NCBI GenBank assembly: GCA_958299035.1
Contig: CATQJL010000305.1
Coordinates: forward strand, 72,942,792 to 73,006,791
Length of the DNA: 64,000 bases
Source: Cylicocyclus nassatus
Taxonomy: Eukaryota; Nematoda; Chromadorea; Rhabditida; Strongylidae
Direction of reading: 5' to 3'
Each line of letters begins with the position of its first letter. Within the stretch, counting starts at the first letter, position 1. A program made the position numbers and the translations under genes. The notes under the pieces were generated by a model. The model was not told the DNA's origin. It saw only the letters and a list, made by a program, of their open reading frames with translations, and made no database searches. This document shows positions 49,403 through 61,378 of this stretch, in pieces.

Positions 49403-49989
49403 TAGTTAATGTCCTTTTCGTTATGCTTTGGCCTCAAAGGCATAACATTTGAATCTCATCAAATGTACATCGGATTCAAAAGCTCAGTGAACATGAGCCT
49501 GCACATTAGCATCTTTCTACTTTTTCAAATATAGAAATTAGCAAAATATCTCGAAGCATGCCAGAGTACTTCAGAGTGTACTTTGGGAAGGTCCTAGGTA
49601 CCTGCTGTAGTGCACGTACAGGCTTGCTCTACGTGACATTAGATCACTTTATACTTCACAAAATCATTTCAAGCTTGTAATTTTGAATGCTGTGTTGAAG
49701 TTCACACTTTGAAGTTTCACAAATTTCTTCCTGAAACTTTGTATCAATGAATCTTTTACATGTCAAACCTCGCAAAAAATCAAGGCTATGTTGAAACTCT
49801 TGACATACCGTCCAACAAGCAAAAAACCTGTCCTTTTGATTTCCGATACCTGGTCTCTCGATGCCCGCGACCTCGTAAAGTCTTTCGCAAATTGTTCTTG
49901 GCAGTTTGTCATCGCAATCGAAGGCCTCCGCTTTATACTGAAATTTATGTAACAAATGGATATCACCGCTGATCATACCTTCGATACAC

Positions 49990-51296
49990 ACGTACTCTGG
50001 TAACCTCCACTTTGAGTGTCATGAGAGGACACAACCTTCACCTGGAGAGGAGTACAAGTTATCCGGGGCGAAGCCCCGGATATTGTGACATAACTAATGA
50101 CTAACTATGTAAGGACGAATGTGAATGAGGCATATAGTAGTGACATCCAAAGAAAAGCTCAAAAAACCGAAAGATTGCGTTTTCATGGCCTTTTTTGCTG
50201 AAAAGAGGGTTTTTCTTCAAAAATTCAGTTAGAAATTAGGATAAAACTTATCAGTTAACCTTTCTATAGATTGCGATTGAGCGTTGGAGGTTCATGAAAG
50301 CCGCTGGAGTTCAACAAAAACGAGAAACTGCGCTGAAATCTTGCGCAGAGAGTCGCCACATAAATGCTGGTCGATCTCGTTATGGAGTGAGATTCAAGAC
50401 CCGCGACGTTGTCAGTGCTCCTGGCCGTGTCATGAGGATCACAACGATATATAATATTATAGGGTTTCGTTATGATCCCGCGGAGATCAATGACCAGAGC
50501 CAAATGCCCCGCCGGCTCTGGTCTCTCTCCGCTGCTCGTCTGCGTCTCCGCGCGCTGCGCGCTACCTCGCTACCCCAAGCGCGGGGCGCGGAGCATTTGG
50601 CTCTGGTACTCTTTTCTTCGCTGTTTCGAACCCAATTTTAGCAAGCTATATATCATTTTGAAGCTCTTGATCTCTATTTTCACGCTGATAACGTCGCAGG
50701 ACTCCTTTTTATGATTTAAACAAGAAATCCGGCAAAAACCTTGTTTTTGAAAATCCCTCGTTTTTCTCCTAGTTTGACTCTTTTCACGCAGTTTTTTTGT
50801 GTAGTCGATAGGTCTTGTTTCTGTCTATAATGTAGACAACGTCGCCGAGCTTATTTCTTTGCTTATGCCGCTTTTTTTGTAGAAATTACTAAAAAATACG
50901 TTTTTCTTTACCTTATTCTTTTTCAGTAGTTTCGCAACGAATTTTCTCCAGCTTGGACGATACTTGCTCAGAATGATGAGCGGAAGAATCCAGACAACGT
51001 CGCAGGGTACAAGAGGGACGGCGCGGGGGTAAAAATTTAAAGGACGCATCAAAAATCAAAACCCCGTGTTGCGAATTGCTGGTCCTGGAGCGAAAACTTG
51101 CACTCTGTAAAGCCGCCAAATAAAAGATTTCAAACCTTATTGCAGCATTTTTATCTGGTTTTCAGCAGTTTCTCTTGCTTTTATATCTATTTTACGTCAT
51201 TTTTTCTTCTCTGATCTTCTTCAAACAACCTTCACTATTTATGACGTCAGATGTTCAAACAACCTTCACTTTTGGCGCCCTGTCTCTAGACTATCG
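49990..51296. repeat. 1.3-kb dispersed repeat, copy 1, in gene B intron 1
   Basis: Collinear with 57205-58622 over its whole length. Shared blocks include GTACTCTGGTAA, GAATGTGAATGAGG, AACAAAAACGAGAAACTGCG, AATCTTGCGCAGAGAGTCGC and AACAACCTTCACTTTTG. Both copies contain an inner hairpin in which CCAGAGCCAAATGCC pairs with GGCATTTGGCTCTGG-like sequence across a GC-rich loop (50495-50610 here). No domain recognised in any frame. It is a mobile repeat of unknown class. Confidence 0.8.
50061..50081. repeat. Perfect short GC hairpin in the dispersed repeat
   Basis: ATCCGGGGC, loop GAA, GCCCCGGAT. Absent from the equivalent position of copy 2. Such hairpins occur near Helitron-type ends, but no CTRR terminus or AT insertion site was found beside it, so the class is not assigned. 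Confidence 0.75.
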
Positions 51297-51736
51297 AAGG
51301 TATGCCGCTGATAAATTTTCTTGGACTTTAGCATGTCATAACGTCTTGAGATAAGTTGTATAACAAGAAAACAATCCATCGTGATTCTAGTAACAGAAAC
51401 ATTGATAAAGGCTGGGGCAGGTAAGAGCATTTTAGCTACTGCATCTAAAACTTTTTGAAATTCTCTCGTCTAGCATTTTCAAAATGCTTTGGAAATGATA
51501 AATTTTATCATATGTAAGTCGTAGTTCCAGACTTTTTTGGAGTTGTCTTTGGAGCATTCAACGCTCTAATAGGAAGAGTGAATCAAATGTCTCGGATTTG
51601 GACTAACGCACGCTTCCAATATTATGATAGCACTTTTCGAGATATATACCTTTCCATTCTTGTCCAAGCACGCCTTGTATGTGACTTGACCTTGTGCTAC
51701 AAAGCACATGGTAGCAATGACAGTTATCTGAAGCAT

Positions 51737-52115
51737 TTCCATTTGGCACTCCACAAGTTGCACCAGTGTGTTTTAATTCTAGAACAAATAATATTACTGA
51801 TTACGAAGCAAAGAAAGGAAGAGAGAGACTTAATGACTGCTCGTTTTGCAAAGCTCTTTTTATACGTTCTGCCTTTTATGCACATGTATGGCTTGAGTCC
51901 TTCTTTGCACAGCTGGATGCATGCGAATTTTTGATTTAAAGCCATAATGCATGTTTTCTTTTGCCTCGCATCACGAGTTTATTGACTGCGTTCTGCTTTC
52001 ATTAAACTCGGCTATAAGGTGTGACTTAGTACTAATTAGCGCGTAGTAAATTGAGATAAACGAGTAGCTGCCTTTGGATCTGCGACAGATTGGTGTGGCG
52101 AGGTATTGCCTTGAA
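51737..52115 (-). promoter_or_regulatory. 5' flank of pseudogene B conserved with gene A upstream region
   Basis: Collinear with 14712-15080. Shared blocks include GAACGTATAAAAAG/GAACATATAG-like and ATAAAAGGCAGAAC on the minus strand, the CTGTGCAAAGA block and the CTCGTGATGCGA block. The duplication therefore carried about 370 bp of promoter-proximal DNA. Confidence 0.55.
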
Positions 52116-52371
52116 ATGATTCTGCACATTTTCTAAACCGATCTCATTTTGGCGATAAAAGTGTTATTAGTAGGTTGTTGCAAGAATAATGTCCGTATCG
52201 CGGATCGCGATCAGAAGGGATTACCATAGAAAGACCGATGCTTGTTGACGTAAATTAGATATGTTTTTGTAATATCGAATTGTTTGTTTATGACATTCTA
52301 TGTAGTCCTTTTTCCCATTCGGGAAATGTTCATTCTTCTCCTCGCCTCGATCATATAAAGTTGTACGACAT

Positions 52372-53369
<998 letters not shown>

Positions 53370-56240
53370 AGTAGATCAAATTTATCTATTAAACGTGCTC
53401 CTCTAGCACCATGTGTTCCCGTAAGGTCCACCATATGACTTCGTAAGGCACCCTATTGAAGGCTTTTTTCAGAAAGGCTGCATGCCATTCTTTCTGCTTC
53501 TCCCTACATTTCTTCATCACTAGCCGAGCGGAATGGATGGCGTCCGTTGTACCCACTCCTTTTACAAATTCGCGTTGACTTGGTGACAACTCTATGGTAT
53601 CTCGCCGCGTTTTGGTTATTTGCTAGAAGATTTTTTGAGTGTGGCTCAACAGTCAGATTAGTCGGTAGGATGCGCAACCTGCTAAGTCTGCTTTGTTTCC
53701 ATATCGCGATAGTTGTGCTGGCGTATTAGTCACGAGGATACTCTTGCTTCTTATGATTCAATCTAGAAACTCTTTAGCCATGAGACTACGAATCGTCCAC
53801 ATATTTTCCACTATTTGCTTGGTCTGTCGTCTGCACTAGTAATCGCTTTGCCATTCTTTGTTCCTCTTACAGCTAGCCATACTTAATCTTCCTTGACTGC
53901 TGGTACTGGTCCTTTTATGGGAGTGGTTCCGGGATGGAGTTGACGGTGCGGCCTGTGGTGGCCATCTTTTCGAAGTAGGTTCTCCATTTTGCGCAATGTT
54001 CTTTGATTTTCTTAGCGTTCTTAACAACTTTGTCTTTGATAAAGTGCTCCATATCTTTTGTAGACCACGCTCTTCTTTTCGTTATCCGGTATTTCTCACG
54101 TTCTCCCTTGCAGACTCTAATCGATCGTAAAGCTTTTTCATGTACACCTTACCTTTTTAAAGAAGACTTTGCAGCGTGTTTGATTTGATAGTATATCTAG
54201 TAATCGTTCTCGGGTTTTGTTTCAGGAGATTGCTTGCACGCATCCTTCTTCTTCTTTATAACTCGTTGCATTTCGTCGCTCCACCACCACCTTCTTCGAT
54301 TGGTCCTTTATCATCTTTCTGGCTTTGTAATTCTCAGGGTCATGTGTGCCACTAGTTGGACCAGATATCTAAGACTGCTCAGTGGCCGTATTCATCAACG
54401 AACCCCGAGGGTTAAACTAACCCTGGAGGGTTAGTTTAACCCTGGAAAGCGTTTAACCCGTATTCATGAAACACAGGGTAAGCTTAACCCTGAGGGTTAA
54501 ATCTAACCTTGAGGGTTAATTTTACCCCGAAAGCGACTAACCCGTATTCATCAACGGACCGTGAGGGTTAAACTAACCCTGGAGGGTTAAACTTACGTGA
54601 TTCATCAGGGTTAATTTAACCCTAGCTCAGATCGAGGTTAACTCTACCTAACAGGCTACTTCATACAAACATTTACTCGCATCCAATTGTTTATGGAAAA
54701 CGATCAACGAGTATTGTAATATTTAGCATTTATGCTATAGTATTTAGTTTCGACTTCGTTTTATGTTCATATTCGAAGTACATGAAACACTGACTTCGCG
54801 AGAAAAAGAATTCTAGCTTTAGTGACAAATGAATGCGATAAGGAAAAATGGTTGCGCATTTTACTCTGACAAGTGCCAAAATTGGAGAACCCCTTTACGA
54901 TAACACGCATTGACTCCTAAAAGAGTAGCACAAGCCCGGTATAAAACGAACTGCGCAAAAGTAGAACTTACACGACACAATTGCACACATGAAAATAAAC
55001 TCACGCTGTAAGTTTGGATGCTGCACAAGTATGCTGGAGATGTATTATAAAAACTAGTGTTAGAAGCTTATTCGTTGACTATACTACTATAACAGTGAAG
55101 GAATAGAAGTATAAAGTGAATTTAGCCCGTACTTAGGCATTCTGTGATGTGAGTTTGCACAGCGCACGCGTAACTGACGCCTTAACCCTCCAGGGTTAGT
55201 TTAACCCTCAGGGTTGATGAATACGGCCACAAGTTCGTTGATCGATACGGGTAGATCGCGTTCCGTGGTAAACCCTAGCCTATGGTTGATGAATACGGCC
55301 AATGACCCCTGAGGGTTAAACTAACCCTGGAGGGTAAGCTTAACCCTCAGGGTTCGTTGATGAATACGGCCACAGGAACGCTCTGAGTTCTCTTCCAGGC
55401 TTGGGAGAGTTATTGGTACCGCTTGCCTTACCTCGCTATTTTCGCCAATCTCTACCATTTGATGCATGTCCTTTAGCTTAGAAGTCTATCTGCGTCGATC
55501 CCCACTCGCATATGTAATGAGGTGCTCATCCGTCTTGATGCAATATGTGTTCGCCAAGACCAGATCACGAGCTGAGGCAAATTTTAAAATGCGCTCACCT
55601 TCTTCATTGCATGTTCCGTATCCGTGCCTTCCGTGAGGCTTCCGGCTTCTTCTCGCCTTTCTCCCACAGGTCTCTTGAAATCCGCTCCTAGCAGGAGTGT
55701 TTTATCCAGTGGAGTTGAACTGCTTTGGCCATCTGCTGAGTTACTGTCAGAACGCGTCCTTTCTATCATCATTCATCCGGTGGCGCATAGGCGGTGATTA
55801 CTCGTAAAACGTGTTTTCTGTATCTATCTTTGTGCTCATCGGACGGTCGCTTATACGCTTAACATCAACTATATTGCTCTTTAGAAGGTCAGCTATACCA
55901 TTTCCGTTTGTTGTGTAAGTGGCACCATTGTGATGGAGTTTAAACAGTCTCCAATGTCGCGTGTTTGCCCCTCTCGCTTCGTTTCTTGTATGCAGGCTAC
56001 ATCGATCTGCCGTTTCTTCAGAAGATCGGCCAGCTTTTGAGAACGAGAGGTGAGGGTGTCCATATTGATGTAGCTAAACGGAAAGTGTGCAATGCCTTGG
56101 ACCGTTGCTCCTGATGTGCTGGCCACTTTAGCCGTCCCATTTACCTTGCCGTGATGGTAACCTTCGCCCAATATTCGCATTCTTTTTTCCACATCCCATT
56201 TCCCACATTCGCAGCTCGAATGAGCGTCGCTTCCTGGGGA
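53370..56240 (-). pseudogene. Non-LTR retrotransposon (LINE) pseudogene, split by a foldback element
   Basis: On the minus strand the order is that of an endonuclease-RT LINE. The apurinic-type endonuclease N-terminus lies at about 56090-55920 (YINMDTLTSRSQKLADLLKK, then DVACIQETK). It is followed by RKPHGRHGYGTCNEEGERIL with a LVLANTYCIK-type motif at about 55660-55500. The frame is then broken by the 54382-55373 insertion, and resumes with the linker region ending in the reverse-transcriptase block FVKGVGTTDAIHSARLVMKK and ending NRVPYEVIWWTLREHM (about 53580-53400). Several stops and frameshifts are visible, and the catalytic part of the RT is missing downstream. Dead copy. The clade is uncertain (RTE-like or CR1-like). 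It is distinct in wording from the relic at 33406-34098. Confidence 0.85.
54382..55373. mobile_element. GGGTTAA-repeat foldback element inside the LINE
   Basis: About 992 bp bounded by GTGGCCGTATTCATCAACGA and its complement. The subterminal zones carry many GGGTTAA/TTAACCC units in both orientations (AAACTAACCCTGGAGGGTTA). They also contain internal repeats of the terminus: CGTATTCAT occurs three times at the left, and GATGAATACGGCCA three times at the right. The centre (about 54650-55170) is unique AT-rich DNA without a protein domain. It interrupts the LINE reading order, so it inserted later. No target-site duplication resolved. Confidence 0.8.
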
Positions 56241-56369
56241 AGCCCTATCTTTACCCGATATTCTTCATGAGACATGTCTGAACTTGATGCGACGGGGCTT
56301 TTGAGCCGTCTGTTGACACTATGGCATCACGTCTAACTATGTTTTCGCTGTTCCCCTACCATGGCCCAC

Positions 56370-56590
56370 TCGAAATACGATGCAAAGTCAGTAGTTAAAA
56401 AGGACTTTTACCTCTTCAATTCTCAAGTTCTAAAGCTTCAAAGCTCTGCAATTTTTTTACAGTAACGCAAAATACTCGGTAGAGAAGGGAAATTTTTGAA
56501 AGCACATGCAGATTTTATTGAACATCTCACAAAATTTCAAGAAACATTTGAATCAAAAAATGCGAAAGAATCTTCAACATTTTAGAGCGA
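56370..56590. repeat. Dispersed repeat, copy 2 (similar to 24665-24885)
   Basis: See copy 1. Shared blocks in the same order; starts just beyond the LINE 5' end. Confidence 0.5.
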
Positions 56591-56767
56591 ACGTTTCGTT
56601 TCTTCAGCAATTCGTATCCATGATCTATGCGGGGTGCTTAAAATTTCGGTTAAATTCGGCAGATGAACGCACCAAAGTTGAAGGCCCGCATTAGTGCCTC
56701 CTTGAATTCTAGAGTGTGTTTGTCAGTATCTCATTGACATGTGTATCACAATTTTGCTTTTATTACG

Positions 56768-57040
56768 CTGGCCAAAAATAATGAGAGTGTTACGGATTTT
56801 CACGATTTGTTATGATTTTCAAAAAAATCTACATTTCCAAATGGGATAAAGACCATCAGAAGCAGCAAACCTCGCAATACAGCGCGCACTAAACTTTCCT
56901 CATATTACAAATCAGCAGAAATATGGATTGAAAACAAAAAAGTTTTTTTTTGAAAAACCGCTTTTGACAAACCATAACTCCCTTCAAAGTTTGTTACTAA
57001 GACTAAAGAGTAGCCTATCTTTTAACTTCTGATCGTAGAA
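56768..57040. mobile_element. Truncated mariner-type element (F1), third copy
   Basis: Collinear with the left third of 28637-29538: GCAGCAAACCTCGCAATACA, AATATGGATTGAAAACAAAA, TTCAAAGTTTGTTA and GTAGCCTA blocks. The right end is missing and the left terminus is degraded. Confidence 0.7.
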
Positions 57041-57204
57041 ATAGAAACATTAGTATAAGTGCCGTATTATGTCATTGATGTGTATTTTGAGAATTGATTT
57101 CAGCGAGAAAAGACTATCCTTGCTCCATTTCATTCCTCTCAATTTGTTTTGTTTCGTGGTATTCAAACTAAATAAATTTACATTATACCTTCGTTACATA
57201 GAGC

Positions 57205-58622
57205 CATGTACTCTGGTAAACTTCACTTTGAGCGCTACGATAGAACGCAACCTTTACCCGAAAAAAGAAGAGAAGTCATTCAGATCGAAGCCTTCATATT
57301 ATGGCACAACTATGTAGATATGAATGTGAATGAGGTAAGTATAGCGAGTGATATGTAAAAAAAGCTCGAATACCGAAAGAATGCGTTCTATAGCCTTTTT
57401 TGCTGAAAAGAAACTTCTTATTTAGAAATTTCCCTAGAAAGAATTTCCCTTTCCCTTTCTCCACCTTCAGGACGACAAATCCCAACTTGTTCTAGACTAC
57501 GATTGGGTGTTAGAAGTTCACGAAAACTTTTGGAGTCAAACAAAAACGAGAAACTGCGCTCAAATCTTGCGCAGAGAGTCGCGCACAAAAACGCTGGTCT
57601 ATCTCGTTAATGAGTGATTTTCAACGATTGGGACGCTGTGTAAATGCTCTTCGTCATGTGATGACGATCAGAATGATATATAATGTTGCAGGGCTTTGCT
57701 GATACCCCGCGGAGATCTATGACCAGAACCAAATGCCCCGTCGGCTCTGGTCTGTCTCTGCTGCTCGTCTTCGTCTCCGCGCTTTGGGCGCTACCTTTCT
57801 ACCTCAAAGCGAGGCGCGGGGCATTTGGCTCTGGTCCCCTTTTCTTCGTTGTTTCAAACCCATATTCAGCAAGCTATATATCATTTTGAAGCTCTTGATC
57901 CCTACTTTTAATGACAATTCCAAAACCACATTTTTTGCTTTGAACGAGAAATCCGGTGAAAACCTTGTTTTCGAAAATCCCTTGTTTTCTCCTGGTTCAA
58001 CTCTTTTCACGCGATTTTTTCGTGCATTATATAGATCTTGCTTTTGTTTATAATATAAACAACGACCCGGTGCTTATCTCTTCGACTATGGCGGAATTTC
58101 TCGTAAAAAATTGCAAAAAGTGCGCTTTTCTTTACCTTCTTCTGTTTCAGTGCTTTCGCACTGATTTTCTTCCACTTGGACTCACTGCTTGCTTGTCAGA
58201 AAATCAAGCGCAACAATTCAGACAACGTCCAGAAGACAGTAACGTCAATGCGGGGGTAAAAATCCAAAAGACGCAATAAGAACGAGATTTGGCTCTGACG
58301 TGCATTTTGACCTAGTAAAAAAGGAATTTTGCTTTTCATAACTAGTTTCTTTCTTGCTTATCTTCTCTTAATAATCGCTGCTTCCCAAACATGGTTGGTT
58401 TTGGAATAAACACAAAGAAAAAACTAGCTTTTAAAACTAACTCGTTTTCCCCCGCGTTGAGGATTATGTGGTCCTGGAGCGAAGACCCAATTTTCAAGAG
58501 TTTCTTTTGCTTTTGCTAACTTTTGCGTCTTTTTTTCTTCTCTGGTTTTTTATGATCGACCTTCTCCTTTTAGGGGGCACATAATCAAACAACCTTCACT
58601 TTTGAGGCCTTGTCTTTAAACA
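57205..58622. repeat. 1.4-kb dispersed repeat, copy 2
   Basis: Full-length counterpart of 49990-51296, including the inner hairpin with AGAACCAAATGCCCCGTCGG pairing to GGGGCATTTGGCTCTGG (57720-57840). Diverged by many substitutions and small indels, so the two copies are old. Confidence 0.78.
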
Positions 58623-58880
58623 TTGTATGATCCACATGGAAATTCACGATGTATATACTGGTCAAATAATCATTTTTTCTCGATTTCGTAGCAACAGAAG
58701 ATATTCAAAGATGGTGGCAAAACATACTCGACAGAAACTGTCTTGTTATTACTGCGCTAATGTTGTAGTACGAAAACATCAAAAAAATTTTTATATACAG
58801 CTCACGTTCCATGTCGGAGCAAATTCACATATTTGTAGAAAAAGTGAAAGCACCAAAGTTTGCTGAGCAGTCGAATCGAT

Positions 58881-58886
58881 TTTATT
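58881..58886 (-). promoter_or_regulatory. AATAAA polyadenylation signal of gene C
   Basis: AATAAA on the minus strand begins five bases past the gene C stop codon (TGATTTCAATAAAA), implying a 3' UTR of only about 20-30 nt. This is short but within the nematode range. Confidence 0.6.
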
Positions 58887-58890
58887 GAAA

Positions 58891-61378
58891 TCACACCATA
58901 TAGTAGGGTGGCGGGGCATCTTTGATTACTCTAATGTATGTCGTTGGCCTGGATCTGCACCTAGAAACATAAATATTTGAATATGCAAGAGTTGGTGGTA
59001 CTTTCATACAGCCACATCGTAAAAAATACTCTAATACATCATTTTTCAGTTGCAAAAATACTCAATTCAAATTTTTCAAAACGGAAAAAATCGTACCTGT
59101 CATACACCAAATAACTGGATATTACAATAAAGACTATAATGAGATAAAGGACAACATGAGTGAAGAATGCGGGAAGAACTGGTTCGCTCATGGCCGGTAA
59201 AATTCGACGATCGCATGATTCTCCCCAATAGCCTATAAGAAAAAAATTTATATGCCTTGAATAAGCTCAATGTTCTACAAACAAGTTTAACTGTGTGTCG
59301 TTCTACTAGGTTGTGCCAAAATTAAACCCTTTTTTCCCATAAAATAAACTGTTTTTTCCCTAGCAGACTTAGGAGTACTATTTGATAAAGCTAAGCAAGC
59401 TTCACAGAAGGACCACCAAAGGTCCATCTAAATCTTAATCTAGGTGAATTTGAGGTCAAAATTTTTTAAACTTTTCTTAAAATCGACCTTTACCTTGGAC
59501 ATCATACCGTAGACAACAGTACTCAAAAAAGCAAAAAAGCAAAAATAGCCCGAAAATGCAAAAAATGTCACTTTTTCGGTTCAACGTTAAGCTTGATATT
59601 TTTTTGATTATCAGGGTACATACAGAGGTATAATTCTAAGGTTATACTCACTAAAGCCTGCTTATACAATCACACCTGGGAGGAGCTGGGAGCGGAGTTT
59701 TCTAATACTGGACGAGCTTGTTTTCCCAATTTCTATGCTCGAAAAAATCCAACAAATGCAATTTTGAATACTACTGTGTGTATATTGTATGAGGATCAAG
59801 TTTGAGGTTCCAATTTTCAGAAGGAAGTCGGATTTTATAGTAGTTGAAAAATTTTAGTTTTCAGCTCCAAACTTCACCTGAACGACTTAGGTGGATCTTT
59901 GGTGTTCATTTTTCATAGCTTGCTTCGTTCTATCGAATGGTACTTTAAGTCTGCCAGTTAAACAAAATAGCTTGGTTTGTTTAGAAAAGGAAAACACTTT
60001 CGGGACTTATTCATAAAAAAATAAATGCGGGAAATTATTTCAACGATTAGAAACACAGATTCTCTGGCATTGTGCAAGTCGCTTATAAGGGCACGCACTC
60101 ATCCGCTCAAAATATTTCAACCACATATCTTCGAGTTGCTGTAAAATTCGTTAAAATAAGTACATTCATAGAAAAAACGCAAAAGGGATGAAGAAAATAA
60201 AGCGTTGCCTGAAGAAAAGTGGGCCTCTTCTTATTTTGAATGAAATAGAAAAAACTTCTTGGGAAAGTGACGAGTAACGAGTGACGAGTATCTTATCCAC
60301 CCTTGAATTTAGAGGAAGGAACGAAAAAAAGGTTTGTAAACAATTCTAATCTTTCTTTTGTTAATGCAAACTAGCTTTCCTCTTTACTGGTAAATTTCAC
60401 ATTCCTTAAGGGAGGATATCGTAAAAGTCTATATTCAAGCTTGTTCTTCTGCAAAATTACTTTCAACTTTCCGCTTGTTTTTTTCGTTTGATACGAAAGG
60501 TCCTTGACAGTTGGCTGACAGAACAGGTCATTAGATTTCTAAATATATCCAGCGAAGGAAAAAGCAAAAAAATATACTTGTTTTGACAGCTGTGACAAAA
60601 TTATGCAATCTCTAGGACTTCCTTATTCGGGGTTGGCGGTTGTCCAAAAAGGAGTCGTAAAACTCAAAGATAACTATAACTATTTTAAAAACTTTGAATG
60701 ATCAAAAGAGTTTGCCAACAAATTGGATACTATTGCTACAACAATATTTGAAATAAAGATAGCTCTACAACTTTGACAATTCTTGAAAAAATATTCTTTA
60801 TATTAAAGTTTCGGTGAATGAATGGCGTGCTATTTGACTAACTAAGATCAAGATATAGTGCCAAAAAATTCTGACTAGGCTGCATAACTTATTTTCGTAT
60901 GACAATTAATTTGCAAAACATTGTCTTCGGTTAGTCGAAAAAATTTTTTATAATAAATGAAAATATGTGGAATGATCCTAATATCTTTGAAACATATCTG
61001 TAATTCCTAAAGACTGTGGTTGAAGCACATTGTTTAAAAAAACTGTTGTTAGTTCAGAAATATCGCAAAAAGTCATGGAAAGTATACACATTAGATGAGT
61101 CAAAAAAATCAAACGGTATCAATAAGATAGCAAAACAAATGTCCTCAAATTTGAGTTGGTAAGAAAAGTCCTTTTGTTTCAAATTTTTGCTCTAGTTCAT
61201 TCCATTTCAACAATCATTTTTAGAACAGCTATAATCCTACCTGGTAGACAATATTCACAAAATGGTGGAGCATAATTGCCATGACAGCGGCAGGTTCTAT
61301 CGATAGGATTTACTTGTCCATGTGAGCAAATTGGCCATTCACAGCCGTAACCGGAAAAATGAGGCTCGCAGAGAATAT
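58891..61378 (-). CDS. Gene C (3' part): single-pass membrane protein with EGF-like domain
   Basis: Three consecutive exons with agreeing phases: 61378-61241, 59232-59097 and 58960-58891. The first encodes a cysteine-rich EGF-like module (GYGCEWPICSHGQ, then TCRCHGNYAPPFCEYC). It joins in frame to GYWGESCDRRI, which completes the EGF pattern. A hydrophobic segment of about 20 residues follows (VVLYLIIVFIVISSYLV), then a short basic tail (CRSRPTTYIRVIKD) ending in PPPYYMV and the stop. This predicts a type I plasma-membrane protein with an extracellular EGF module. The terminal PPPYY resembles a PPxY motif, the class bound by WW domains; that role is inferred. The upstream exon(s) are unresolved: a 26-nt candidate (61479-61454) and frames near 61590-62040 were seen but not joined. 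The intron at 59233-61240 contains an F3 element. Confidence 0.78.
59305..60015. mobile_element. Diverged mariner-type element (F3) in a gene C intron
   Basis: The left end CTAGGTTGTGCCAAAATTAA is followed by TAGCAGACTTAGGAGTACTA, collinear with the 21580 element. The right half keeps GACTTAGGTGGATCTTTGGTG and GCTTCGTTCTATCGAATGGT. The right terminus is eroded, so the end is approximate. Confidence 0.6.

Larger units (their letters stand above)
42335..51736 (-). pseudogene. Gene B: decayed paralogue of gene A (multi-ShKT secreted protein)
   Basis: Exons equivalent to gene A: 51736-51650 (signal peptide MLQITVIATMCFVAQG), 49937-49809, 48400-48283, 47431-47318, 46523-46453, about 42875-42825, and a last-exon relic at about 42434-42335. 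The exon 7 equivalent was not found. Exons 1-5 keep the gene A splice phases. Exons 3 and 4 keep clean signatures (CPRTCALC, CPRTCELC), and exon 4 here retains the 2 bp missing in gene A. Lesions: exon 4's donor reads AT instead of GT; exon 5 has an in-frame TAA (46491-46489) between the second and third ShKT cysteines; exon 6 has lost 1 bp and two cysteines (CKRTFGF); the last exon has lost most cysteines. It is about 9.4 kb versus 6 kb in A because of insertions. I call it a pseudogene; a truncated product ending in exon 4 or 5 could still be made. Confidence 0.82.

Noticed and set aside
49656..49770. A minus frame with CKRFIDTKFQEEICETSKC next to the exon 2 equivalent of gene B
   Set aside because: First taken as the end of ShKT module 1. 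The GTATGT donor at 49808 and the paralogue show that exon 2 joins directly to the exon at 48400, so this is intron.
50061..50081. Perfect GC hairpin resembling a bacterial terminator or Helitron 3' hairpin
   Set aside because: The surrounding sequence is eukaryotic repeat DNA, no T-run follows, and no Helitron CTRR end was found.
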